64,000 nt of DNA from Sulfurospirillum cavolei (GTDB lineage: Bacteria; Campylobacterota; Campylobacteria; Campylobacterales; Sulfurospirillaceae): assembly GCF_000813325.1 (NCBI RefSeq), contig NZ_BBQE01000015.1. One strand, given 5' to 3'. The notes below the pieces were generated by a model that was given only the letters and a program-made list of their open reading frames with translations, was not told where the DNA came from and did not search any database. This document shows, one piece after another, positions 51,123 through 59,235 of the stretch. Position 1 is the first letter of the stretch. Every line of letters starts with the position of its first letter. The position numbers and the translations under genes are program-made.

Positions 51123-53072
51123 TTAGAACTGGACGAGATTTTGGATCTTCTCAACGATGCTTGGATCTTCCAACGTTGAGATATCTTGAGTGATCGGCTC
51201 TTTCTTTGCGATCGAACGTAAAATTCTTCGCATGATCTTGCCGCTTCTGGTTTTCGGAAGTCCCGGAACGAAACGAATCGCATCGAGTTTGGCGATATTG
51301 CCGATCTCTTTGACGATCAGCTTGTTGAGCTCTTGGATCATGTAAACTTCTTCGCCGATGGTATCGTCGCCTTTAATCACGATATACGCAAAAATACCCT
51401 CTCCTTTGATCGGATCGGGACGTCCGACGACCGCCACTTCGGCAACGTTTTCATGATGCCCGAGGACGGCTTCGATTTCCGCCGTTCCGATGCGGTGACC
51501 CGAAACGTTAATAACATCATCCGTTCGTCCGGTAATGATAATATAACCGTCCTCGTCGTACATCGCACCGTCTCCCGAAAAGTACACGGGAACACCGTCT
51601 TTTTTATGATCGCCGAAATACGACTTCACAAAGCGATCGCTATCACCCCAGATATTGCGAATCATGGACGGCCACGGGCGCGTAATGCATAAAAAGCCTT
51701 TTTCATGCGGCGTGCTCACGCGTTGTCCATGCTCATCTAAAATCTCTGCTTTAATGCCCGGAAGCGGAAACGTCGCCGAACCCGGTTTAATCGGTGTCGC
51801 ACCCGGAAGCGGCGTAATCATATGACCGCCCGTTTCGGTTTGCCACCACGTATCCACGATCGGACAACGTCCGCCGCCGATCTCCTCATAGTACCACATC
51901 CACGCATCGGGATTGATCGGTTCGCCGACCGTTCCTAAGACTTTGAGCGAACTCAAATCGTAACGTTTGGGTGCATCGGCTCCCTCTTTATGCAACAATC
52001 GAATCGCCGTCGGCGCGGTGTAAAACTGATTGACGCGATGCTCTTCGATCATACTCCACCATCGACCGACATCGGGGAACGTCGGAACGCCCTCGTACAT
52101 AATGGTCGTTGCGCCCATCGCCAAAGGGCCGTAAACGATGTACGTATGCCCCGTTATCCAACCCACGTCCGCCGTACACCAGAACGTATCGTTTTCTTTA
52201 ACGTCGAAAACGTGTTCCATCGTGTATTGCGCCCAAAGGATATAACCGGCACTACTGTGTTGAACGCCTTTTGGCTTGCCCGTACTTCCCGAAGTATAAA
52301 GTAAGAAAAGCGGATCTTCCGCATCCATCCACTCAGGCTCGCAGTATTGCGATTCGTTCATGATAATTTCGTTGTACACGTAATCGCGTCCGGGAACGTA
52401 CTCGATGTCCTCAAAGTTACGTTGAACGATCAACACTTTGTCGCAACACTCACAGCCTTCTTTCAATGCTTCATCGACGACGGGTTTTAACATGTAAGGT
52501 TTGCCGCGTCGAAACGCACCGTCGGCGGTGATGACGAGTTTAGCCTGCGCGTCTTGAATACGATCTCTTAAAGCATCTGCCGAAAACCCGCCGAATACGA
52601 CCGAATGAATCGCTCCGATTTTAGCGCACGCCAACATGGCAAACGCCGCTTCGGGAATCATCGGCATGTACAAAACGACGCGGTCGCCTTTTTTAATACC
52701 GAAACGATTGCGCATCAAATTCGCTAAACGATTGACGCGATAGAAAAGTTGAAGGTAGGTAATGATGCGGCGTTTGCCGTCTTCGCCCTCCCAAATAATC
52801 GCCGCCTTATTTTTACGGCTGTTTAAATGTCTGCCTAAACATTGATGCGTAACGTTGAGTTTTCCTCCTTCAAACCATTTGTAAAACGGAGCATTGTCTT
52901 CGTTAAGTACGCGATCGTAAGGTTTAAACCATTCGATTTTTTCGCGAGCAAGCTTATCCCAATACCCCTCAAAATTTTCATCGGCTTGAATACAAAGCTC
53001 TTTGTATTCGCACATATTTTTAATTCTTGCCTCTTTGCTGAGTGTTCTGTTAGGTTCAAAAACGTGTGACAT
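51123..53072 (-). CDS. acs: Acetyl-CoA synthetase
   Basis: A 649-aa AMP-forming acetyl-CoA ligase that activates acetate through acetyl-AMP. The ATP-phosphate loop is LLYTSGSTGKPKGVQ, the nucleotide motif is WWQTETGGHMITPLPG, the hinge is in YFSGDGAMYDEDGYI and TGRTDDVINVSGHR, and the C-terminal acetylation Lys is in PKTRSGKIMRR. Full length compared with the 650-aa family. Lies downstream of actP on the same strand across a 173-bp gap with tandem hairpins. Confidence 0.97.
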   Translation of the reverse strand: MSHVFEPNRTLSKEARIKNMCEYKELCIQADENFEGYWDKLAREKIEWFKPYDRVLNEDNAPFYKWFEGGKLNVTHQCLGRHLNSRKNKAAIIWEGEDGKRRIITYLQLFYRVNRLANLMRNRFGIKKGDRVVLYMPMIPEAAFAMLACAKIGAIHSVVFGGFSADALRDRIQDAQAKLVITADGAFRRGKPYMLKPVVDEALKEGCECCDKVLIVQRNFEDIEYVPGRDYVYNEIIMNESQYCEPEWMDAEDPLFLLYTSGSTGKPKGVQHSSAGYILWAQYTMEHVFDVKENDTFWCTADVGWITGHTYIVYGPLAMGATTIMYEGVPTFPDVGRWWSMIEEHRVNQFYTAPTAIRLLHKEGADAPKRYDLSSLKVLGTVGEPINPDAWMWYYEEIGGGRCPIVDTWWQTETGGHMITPLPGATPIKPGSATFPLPGIKAEILDEHGQRVSTPHEKGFLCITRPWPSMIRNIWGDSDRFVKSYFGDHKKDGVPVYFSGDGAMYDEDGYIIITGRTDDVINVSGHRIGTAEIEAVLGHHENVAEVAVVGRPDPIKGEGIFAYIVIKGDDTIGEEVYMIQELNKLIVKEIGNIAKLDAIRFVPGLPKTRSGKIMRRILRSIAKKEPITQDISTLEDPSIVEKIQNLVQF

Positions 53073-53102
53073 TGTTCTAATCCTTAAAGTTCATTTTTAC
53101 AC

Positions 53103-53244
53103 GGTGTTTGGGCAAAGCCCAAACACCTACTAAAGCTTGCTTCTAACGAAGCAGAATTTCTTTACATGTCAAGGCAAAGCCCAAACACCTACTAAAGCTT
53201 GCTTCTAACGAAGCAGAATTTCTTTACATGTCAAGGCAAAGCCC
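53103..53244 (-). repeat. Tandem 62-bp repeat with hairpins between actP and acs
   Basis: 53111-53172 and 53173-53234 are identical 62-bp units, followed by a 10-bp partial third (GGCAAAGCCC, 53235-53244). Each unit carries a hairpin TGCTTC-taac-GAAGCA and one TTTACATGTCAA. The left end adds GGTGTTTGGGC-aaa-GCCCAAACACC (53103-53127), a perfect 11-bp stem. On the mRNA these hairpins would lie between actP and acs and may act as a partial terminator or stabiliser whose strength varies with copy number. Confidence 0.85.
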
Positions 53245-53245
53245 T

Positions 53246-54886
53246 TTAATGTGCGCTTGCGCCCTCCGCACCGATACCCGTTTGACTTCGGATAAATTGG
53301 TGCTCGTATGCCGCGATCTCTTTTTTAGCATCTTCGCTTTGATCCATTAAAGAGAAGAGCCAAATTCCGATAAAGGCAACCGCCATAGAAAAGATCGCCG
53401 GATTGCCGTAGGCGTAAATCGCGGTTTTATTGCCTAAGACGTCCACCCAAACCGCTTTACTCAAGACGACCAACACGACCGCCGTTAAAAGTCCCAACGA
53501 TCCGCCCCAAACGGCGCCTTTGGTCGTCAACTTTTTCCAGAACATCGATAAAAACAAGATAGGGAAGTTTGCACTTGCCGCAATTGCAAACGCAAGTCCT
53601 ACCATGAACGCGATGTTTTGTTTTTCAAACGCAATTCCCAAGAAAATCGCAACAATACCTAAAGCGATCGTCGAGTATTTCGATACCTTCATCTCCATCA
53701 TCTCATCCACGCGACCTCTGGCAAAGACGTTCGCGTAAAGGTCGTGGCTGACCGCACTTGCACCCGCAAGCGTCAATCCCGAAACAACCGCCAAGATCGT
53801 CGCAAACGCAACCGCCGAGATAAACCCTAAGAAAAGGTTTCCGCCGATCGCATGGGCCGTGTGAATCGCCGACATGTTACCCCCGCCGATAATGCCGCCT
53901 TTAATCGGATCGAGATAATCCGGATTATTGGTTAACAAAACGATAGCACCAAATCCGATAATAAACGTTAAAATATAAAAGTAACCGATAAATCCCGTCG
54001 CAAAAAAGACCGACTTTCTCGCTTCTTTTGCATCGCTTACGGTAAAGAATCGCATCAAGATATGCGGTAATCCCGCCGTTCCGAACATCAACGCCATACC
54101 TAAGCTAATCGCCGAAATCGGATCGCTGACCAAACCGCCCGGAGCCATGATCGCAGCACTTTTCTTAGCCGCAACCGCTTGCGAAAAGAGCGTTTCAAAG
54201 CTAAATCCGGCTTGATACATAATCATAATCGCCATAAACGATGCGCCGGAAAGTAACAAAACCGCTTTGATGATTTGAACCCACGTCGTCGCCAACATAC
54301 CGCCGAACGTTACGTAGAGAATCATCAAAATACCGACCATAACAACCGCGTATTCGTAATCAAGCCCGAACAAAATCTGAATCAATTGCCCCGCACCGAC
54401 CATCTGCGCGATCAAATACAACGCCACCGTTGCTAAAGAGCCTAAAGCCGCCAACGTTCGGATCGGCGTTTGTCGTAAACGGTACGATGCCACGTCGCTA
54501 AACGTATATTTTCCGAGATTTCGAAGTTGCTCCGCCACCAAAAACAAGATAATCGGCCAACCGACCAAAAATCCGATGGAGTAGATCAATCCGTCAAATC
54601 CTTTGAGGTAAACCAAGCCCGAAATTCCTAAAAACGATGCCGCGGACATAAAATCTCCCGCGATCGCAAGACCGTTTTGAAAGCCCGTAATCCCTCCGCC
54701 GGCGGTGTAAAAATCTTTCGCCGTTTTCGTTCGTTTTGCCGCCCAATACGTAATGCCCAGCGTTGCTAAAACGAAGATCAAGAACATCACGATCGCCGAT
54801 ACGTTGATGTCGCGTTTACCGCTAAATTGTGCGTCCGCCGCAAAAACAAAGCTGCTTAAGCTTAAAAGGAGTAAGCCCCATTTCAT
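53246..54886 (-). CDS. actP: Cation/acetate symporter ActP
   Basis: A 546-aa sodium:solute symporter for acetate. About 13 TM helices follow a cleavable signal sequence (about 1-16). Family landmarks are TAGGGITGFQNGLAIAGDFM, SAASFLGISGLVYLKG, GWPIILFLVAEQLRNLGKYT and SGLTLAGASAVSHDLYANVF. It works with Acs to scavenge acetate. Start ATGA overlaps the DUF485 gene. Confidence 0.96.
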   Translation of the reverse strand: MKWGLLLLSLSSFVFAADAQFSGKRDINVSAIVMFLIFVLATLGITYWAAKRTKTAKDFYTAGGGITGFQNGLAIAGDFMSAASFLGISGLVYLKGFDGLIYSIGFLVGWPIILFLVAEQLRNLGKYTFSDVASYRLRQTPIRTLAALGSLATVALYLIAQMVGAGQLIQILFGLDYEYAVVMVGILMILYVTFGGMLATTWVQIIKAVLLLSGASFMAIMIMYQAGFSFETLFSQAVAAKKSAAIMAPGGLVSDPISAISLGMALMFGTAGLPHILMRFFTVSDAKEARKSVFFATGFIGYFYILTFIIGFGAIVLLTNNPDYLDPIKGGIIGGGNMSAIHTAHAIGGNLFLGFISAVAFATILAVVSGLTLAGASAVSHDLYANVFARGRVDEMMEMKVSKYSTIALGIVAIFLGIAFEKQNIAFMVGLAFAIAASANFPILFLSMFWKKLTTKGAVWGGSLGLLTAVVLVVLSKAVWVDVLGNKTAIYAYGNPAIFSMAVAFIGIWLFSLMDQSEDAKKEIAAYEHQFIRSQTGIGAEGASAH

Positions 54887-55197
54887 TCGCCGCTCCTTAC
54901 GTCTTCTTTAATTTGATGTGTCATATCGTCAAATTCTCCGTTGGCTCGTTGAGTGTAGATACTCGTGAGCACAAACGCGATCACGATGACCGCCAACCCT
55001 ACCGGAATTCCGACCGTCGTAACGCCTTCTCCGATCTTTTGCGCAAAGGTTGCGGGAGAAAAAGCAATTACGAGAATAAACGCGTAATACACGACAAGCA
55101 TCACAATCGAAAGTTGCCATGCAAAGCGGCTTCTTTTTTGTACGAGTTCGGCAAATTTTGGGTTTGCCTTGACTCTGTCGTAGACATGTTGGCTCAT
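54883..55197 (-). CDS. DUF485 membrane protein (YjcH-like)
   Basis: A 104-aa membrane protein with two TM helices (about 29-49 and 63-84). Family element is FAELVQKRSRFAWQLSIVML near the N-terminus. This gene nearly always precedes actP and overlaps it here by 4 bp; it is taken to be an accessory subunit of the symporter. First gene of the acetate uptake operon, 131 bp downstream of the two-component regulator. Confidence 0.93.
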   Translation of the reverse strand: MSQHVYDRVKANPKFAELVQKRSRFAWQLSIVMLVVYYAFILVIAFSPATFAQKIGEGVTTVGIPVGLAVIVIAFVLTSIYTQRANGEFDDMTHQIKEDVRSGE

Positions 55198-55328
55198 AAA
55201 TGCTCCTTCATAGTAAATGTGTGAATCACGAAGAAATTGTAAATAAGTAACATAGCATTATCGTAGCATTTTCAAAATAGCAGAAAAACCGTGAGGATAT
55301 TTAAAATAAATGTGTATTTTTGTAACTT

Positions 55329-56006
55329 TTAACGCTTTTGCTCCGGTAAGTAACGTTCGATTTTATAGCCGACACCTTTGAGATTGACAATAAAATCTTC
55401 CTTAAGAAGCTTACGAAAACGGCTTATTTCAGCCCTAATTGTGGCATTGTCGACCGGTTCGTCGTTCCACGCGTAACTGCGAAATTTTTCGAAGTCCACC
55501 ACGATGCCGATGTTCTCGCACAACAGCGTTACTATTTGTAACTGTTTTTTGGTTAGGACTTGAACGTTGTTATTGTAAAACAACATTTGCTCTTGTTTGG
55601 AGAAGACGTATTTGGGACTTAAGATGATGTGTTGCATCCGTTTGATCTCATACTCTTTTTTAATTTTATCGATGCGAAGCCCCAACTCTTTAAGATGAAA
55701 CGGCTTTTTAAGGTAGTCCGACGCTCCGAGTTCAAACGCTTGGGTAATATCGTCGATATCGACGTTGGCGCTGATAAAGATGCTCGGGTAGTTTTGTTCG
55801 ATCTCGTTGAGCGATTTTAAGAGTTCCAAACCCGTCATTTTCGGAATGTTAATGTCCAAAATCAAAAGATCGAACGACTCTTGGCGGATCGCCGCATACG
55901 CTTCGTCTCCCTTACCGAAACTCACGACCTTGTGCCCTAAGGCCTCCAAATACTCCTCAATCGAACTGCGAAGCATCCATTCGTCTTCCAAGAGTAAAAT
56001 TTTCAT
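55329..56006 (-). CDS. OmpR-family response regulator near acetate genes
   Basis: A 225-aa regulator. The receiver has acidic EDE (7-9), Asp51 (LLILDINIPKMTG) and a Lys in LKKPFHLKELGLRIDKI. A winged-helix domain ends in NLKGVGYKIERY. It is close in sequence style to the regulator at 9102-9758 (both have SFDLLILDIN-like and KKPF elements). It follows its kinase by 2 bp. It probably controls the acetate operon downstream on the same strand, which is inferred from position only. Confidence 0.93.
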   Translation of the reverse strand: MKILLLEDEWMLRSSIEEYLEALGHKVVSFGKGDEAYAAIRQESFDLLILDINIPKMTGLELLKSLNEIEQNYPSIFISANVDIDDITQAFELGASDYLKKPFHLKELGLRIDKIKKEYEIKRMQHIILSPKYVFSKQEQMLFYNNNVQVLTKKQLQIVTLLCENIGIVVDFEKFRSYAWNDEPVDNATIRAEISRFRKLLKEDFIVNLKGVGYKIERYLPEQKR

Positions 56007-56008
56007 TG

Positions 56009-57223
56009 TTATCCTTTCCTAAAACGGTACGTAAAGCGCGTCGACGCGTCCGAAGCCACGCTGACCTCAACGTCGTTACGATCGCAAATCTCTTTGACGA
56101 TATTAAGCCCCAAGCCAAAACCGCCGCGAACGTCGTTTTCACGGTAGTATCGGCTGAAGAGATTTTCAAGGGACTGAATCGTATCGCCGACGTTTTGTAC
56201 TTCAAAGACGACGAACGCCTCTTGCGCGTAAAGCTTGACATGTACGTTTTGTTTTTCGTAACTGTATTTTATCGCATTGGAGATATTGTTGTCGCAAATA
56301 CGCTGCAACTCGATCTCACTGAAAACGATAAAAAGATCGGGGCTTATGTCGGTACAAAGCGTCAGCTTGTTTCCTTCGGCAACGTCTTCGAAATAATGCA
56401 CCCTCTCTTGTAAAAACGATGAAAAATCGACCATCGATTTGGCATAGACGACATGATCTTTTTTTGCCACGTACGCCAAATCTTTGTAGATATTGTCAAG
56501 CACCTTCACCGCCGCTTCGATTTTGACGAGGTAAGGGTTTTTCTCAAATTTGAGATTGTACAAATCGATGTTCATTAAAATGATCGAAAGAGGCGTATTG
56601 ATCTCGTGGATCGCATTTTTCACAAAACGGTCTTGCGTTTCCAAGAGCTCTTGCGTATAGGCGACCGAGCGTTTGAGCTCTTCGGTCTTTTGCTCGATGA
56701 TCGCCTCCAAGTTGGCATTGAGTTTTGCTAGATCGTCATTTTTACCGTGAATCTCCTCGATCATCGCGTTGGCGTGGTTGGCAATCTCGCGAAATTCCCG
56801 AAAACGCATCTTTTCCGTATCGATAAAACGGTAACTCTGCGCCGCTTCTTTAAACGACGCGACGATCAAACGCACTTCGCGCGCCATCAACTCGTTGACG
56901 TAGCGGTACTCGATCGTACTGATCATATACATCACGAGTGCTAACGCATAAATTTTGACCATAAAGTCGATGATTTTATCTTTGTACTCTTTGTGCTTAT
57001 GCTCCAAAACGACCTCAAGCGAATGCGCCGCTTCGACGCTGTTTCCAAGCGTTAACAACGTCGACGGGTACGATGCTTCGATGCGTTCGATCTCTTTTTG
57101 GTAAGCAAAATATTCGTTCGCGATAATCAAACAAGCAAAAATAAAAACAAACAAGCCCGCAAACAAAAGTGCCATAAAATTGATTTGACGGATGCTTTTA
57201 TTGGTTTTATCTTGCCATAACAT
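56009..57223 (-). CDS. Sensor histidine kinase near acetate genes
   Basis: A 404-aa membrane kinase. TM helices lie at about 17-37 and 88-104, with a short periplasmic loop of about 50 residues. A long coiled-coil (about 120-200, EKMRFREFREIANHANAMIE) precedes the H-box KNAIHEINTPLSIILMNID with His206. The catalytic domain has DNNISNAIKYSYEK and GGFGLGLNIV. The HEINTP core is close to the HELNTP of the kinase at 7937-9121. The small sensor loop suggests sensing within the membrane or through a partner such as the symporter. Confidence 0.93.
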   Translation of the reverse strand: MLWQDKTNKSIRQINFMALLFAGLFVFIFACLIIANEYFAYQKEIERIEASYPSTLLTLGNSVEAAHSLEVVLEHKHKEYKDKIIDFMVKIYALALVMYMISTIEYRYVNELMAREVRLIVASFKEAAQSYRFIDTEKMRFREFREIANHANAMIEEIHGKNDDLAKLNANLEAIIEQKTEELKRSVAYTQELLETQDRFVKNAIHEINTPLSIILMNIDLYNLKFEKNPYLVKIEAAVKVLDNIYKDLAYVAKKDHVVYAKSMVDFSSFLQERVHYFEDVAEGNKLTLCTDISPDLFIVFSEIELQRICDNNISNAIKYSYEKQNVHVKLYAQEAFVVFEVQNVGDTIQSLENLFSRYYRENDVRGGFGLGLNIVKEICDRNDVEVSVASDASTRFTYRFRKG

Positions 57224-57293
57224 GTAAGAGCCTTTGGAAAAACAATTTCGTCCCTATTTTACCTTATAAAAGCCTCGCTCAAACCTATTTTGG

Positions 57294-57299
57294 TATAAT
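57294..57299 (+). promoter_or_regulatory. -10 box of the aguA promoter
   Basis: TATAAT in TTGGTATAATTTAG, 33 bp upstream of aguA. A matching TATAAT (61620-61625) precedes aguB at a similar distance. Confidence 0.55.
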
Positions 57300-57331
57300 T
57301 TAGCCCAAATACACGAAAGACGGAGCACAAA

Positions 57332-58327
57332 ATGAAACTAAGATTACCCGCCGAATGGGAAGAACAAGAGGCTCTCATCGTCGTTTTCCCTCCCAAAAAG
57401 AGCGACTGGGCGCACTCCATCGAAGCAATTCATCAAACCTATTTCACGCTTATCTCGACCGTCGCGCGCTTTCAACCGTGCATCGTCGTTTGCGAAGATA
57501 AACAACACCTTGCCAACATTTTGCCCACGCTTCAAAATATCACGCTGGTCGAAATGCTCACGAACGATACGTGGATACGCGATTTTGGGGGCATCAACGT
57601 TTACAAAAACCACCAACGCCGTACCTACGACTTCATCTTCAACGCATGGGGCAATAAATTTGATGCAAGTATCGACAACACGATTACCAAACGCCTTTTT
57701 GAAGAGGGCTTTTTAACAGGAAAGCTCAAAAGCATCGATTTCGTACTGGAAGGCGGAAGCATCGAAAGCAACGGACATGGCGTGATGCTTTCGACCGCAT
57801 ATTGCCTTTTTGAAGAGAACCGCAACGCACACCTTTCAAAAAAAGAGATCAAAAAAACGTTGATTAAGCTTTTCGGACTCAAAGAGTTGATTATCTTAAA
57901 GCACGGCGCGCTTATGGGCGACGACACCGATTCGCACATCGATACGCTGGCACGCTTTTTAAACAAAAATACGATCGCTTACGTGAAATGCTACGACAAA
58001 GAAGACGAACACTACGACGAACTCAAAAAGATGGAAAAAGAGCTCAAAAAGACCTCTTTCGATCTGGTTCCGCTGCCTTTGCCTTCGGCGAAGTTCTTTA
58101 ACGATCATCGCCTTCCCGCGACGTACCTCAATTTTATTTTAGTCAACAACGCGGTTTTAGTACCGCTTTACAACGATGCCTACGATACCAAAGCACTCAA
58201 AACGTTTGCGCGTTATTTTCCGGAGCGCGAAATCGTCGGCATCGACGCTTCCGTGTTGATTCGCGAACACGGCAGTTTGCATTGCGCTTCGATGAACATT
58301 TATAAAAAGAAGGATAACCTCTCGTGA
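57332..58327 (+). CDS. aguA: Agmatine deiminase
   Basis: A 331-aa enzyme converting agmatine to N-carbamoylputrescine and ammonia in putrescine synthesis. Guanidino-modifying fold: NDTWIRDFGGI (substrate-binding Asp), LEGGSIESNGHG, the His in DDTDSHIDTLARF, and nucleophile Cys318 in HGSLHCASMN. Preceded by GGAG and TATAAT. It overlaps a CDF transporter gene (TGA/GTG). Its pathway partner aguB lies 3.3 kb away beyond feoAB, on the same strand. Confidence 0.95.
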   Translation: MKLRLPAEWEEQEALIVVFPPKKSDWAHSIEAIHQTYFTLISTVARFQPCIVVCEDKQHLANILPTLQNITLVEMLTNDTWIRDFGGINVYKNHQRRTYDFIFNAWGNKFDASIDNTITKRLFEEGFLTGKLKSIDFVLEGGSIESNGHGVMLSTAYCLFEENRNAHLSKKEIKKTLIKLFGLKELIILKHGALMGDDTDSHIDTLARFLNKNTIAYVKCYDKEDEHYDELKKMEKELKKTSFDLVPLPLPSAKFFNDHRLPATYLNFILVNNAVLVPLYNDAYDTKALKTFARYFPEREIVGIDASVLIREHGSLHCASMNIYKKKDNLS

Positions 58328-59235
58328 CCCTCCAAAAAAAAGCAACCGTCGTCTCCAGTGCTACGGCGAGCATTTTAATTATCGTCAAACTCTTTATCGG
58401 TTTGATGAGCGGCTCCGTCGCCGTTTTGGCTTCGGCGATCGATTCGGTTTTAGACCTCATCGTCTCCGCCTTCAATTACTTTGCGATTTTAAAATCCGAA
58501 CAACCCGCTAACAAAACGTTCAATTACGGCAAAGGCAAAATCGAAGCCTTAGCCGCGGTGATCGAAGGTACGGTCATTAGCGTTTCGGGGCTTTTTATTT
58601 TTTACACGTCGATTAAAAAAGCGATCGTGCATGAGCCTTTAGAATATTTGGGAAGTTCCATCCTCGTGATGGCGATCTCTTTGGTTTTGACGATTGCATT
58701 GGTCGCATTTCTCAACTACGTTGCGAAAAAAACGCGCAGTATGGTCGTCAAATCCGATGCGCTTCATTATCAAACGGACGTTTTAAGCAACGGTGCTATT
58801 TTAATTTCGCTCGTTCTTATCCAAATAACGCATTTTGAGCTGATCGACTCGATTATGGGCGTGGTTATTTCGATTTATATTATTCATTCGGCGTACGAGC
58901 TCATTAAAGACGGCGTGTATATTCTGCTAGACGCCTCCTTAGACGAGCAGATCGTAGAAGATATTCGCAACATCATCGTCGCGGAGAAAGAGATCAGCGA
59001 TTTTCACTACCTGAAAACTCGTAAATCGGGCAATACCAACTTCGTCGACGTTCACTTGGTTTTTAGCCCCGGTATTTCACTCTTACGTGCGCACCACGCG
59101 GGAGATCGCATCGAAGAGAAGATCAAAGAGCTGATCCCAAACGACGAATGGGTCATCACCGCACACCTTGATCCTTACGACGATTCGGAGATGAACGATC
59201 GCGTGTCGTCGTTCAAGATCGACGAAGACCTTTAG
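58324..59235 (+). CDS. Cation diffusion facilitator (CDF) metal efflux protein
   Basis: A 303-aa membrane exporter for divalent metals (Zn, Fe or Mn). Six TM helices. Metal site residues lie in SAIDSVLDLIVSAFNY and HYQTDVLSNGAIL. The C-terminal cytosolic dimer domain has a His in DFHYLKTRKSGNTNFVDVHL. Starts with GTG overlapping the aguA stop. Convergent with feoB, whose stop it overlaps by 4 bp. Next to an iron uptake system, so a FieF-like iron/zinc balance role is possible. Confidence 0.93.
   Translation: MTLQKKATVVSSATASILIIVKLFIGLMSGSVAVLASAIDSVLDLIVSAFNYFAILKSEQPANKTFNYGKGKIEALAAVIEGTVISVSGLFIFYTSIKKAIVHEPLEYLGSSILVMAISLVLTIALVAFLNYVAKKTRSMVVKSDALHYQTDVLSNGAILISLVLIQITHFELIDSIMGVVISIYIIHSAYELIKDGVYILLDASLDEQIVEDIRNIIVAEKEISDFHYLKTRKSGNTNFVDVHLVFSPGISLLRAHHAGDRIEEKIKELIPNDEWVITAHLDPYDDSEMNDRVSSFKIDEDL

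Noticed and set aside
50999..51283. N-terminal extension of the SapC-like gene
   Set aside because: Low-quality Arg/Ser-rich sequence overlapping the acs 3' end; the family N-terminus begins at the ATG at 51001 with a ribosome-binding site.
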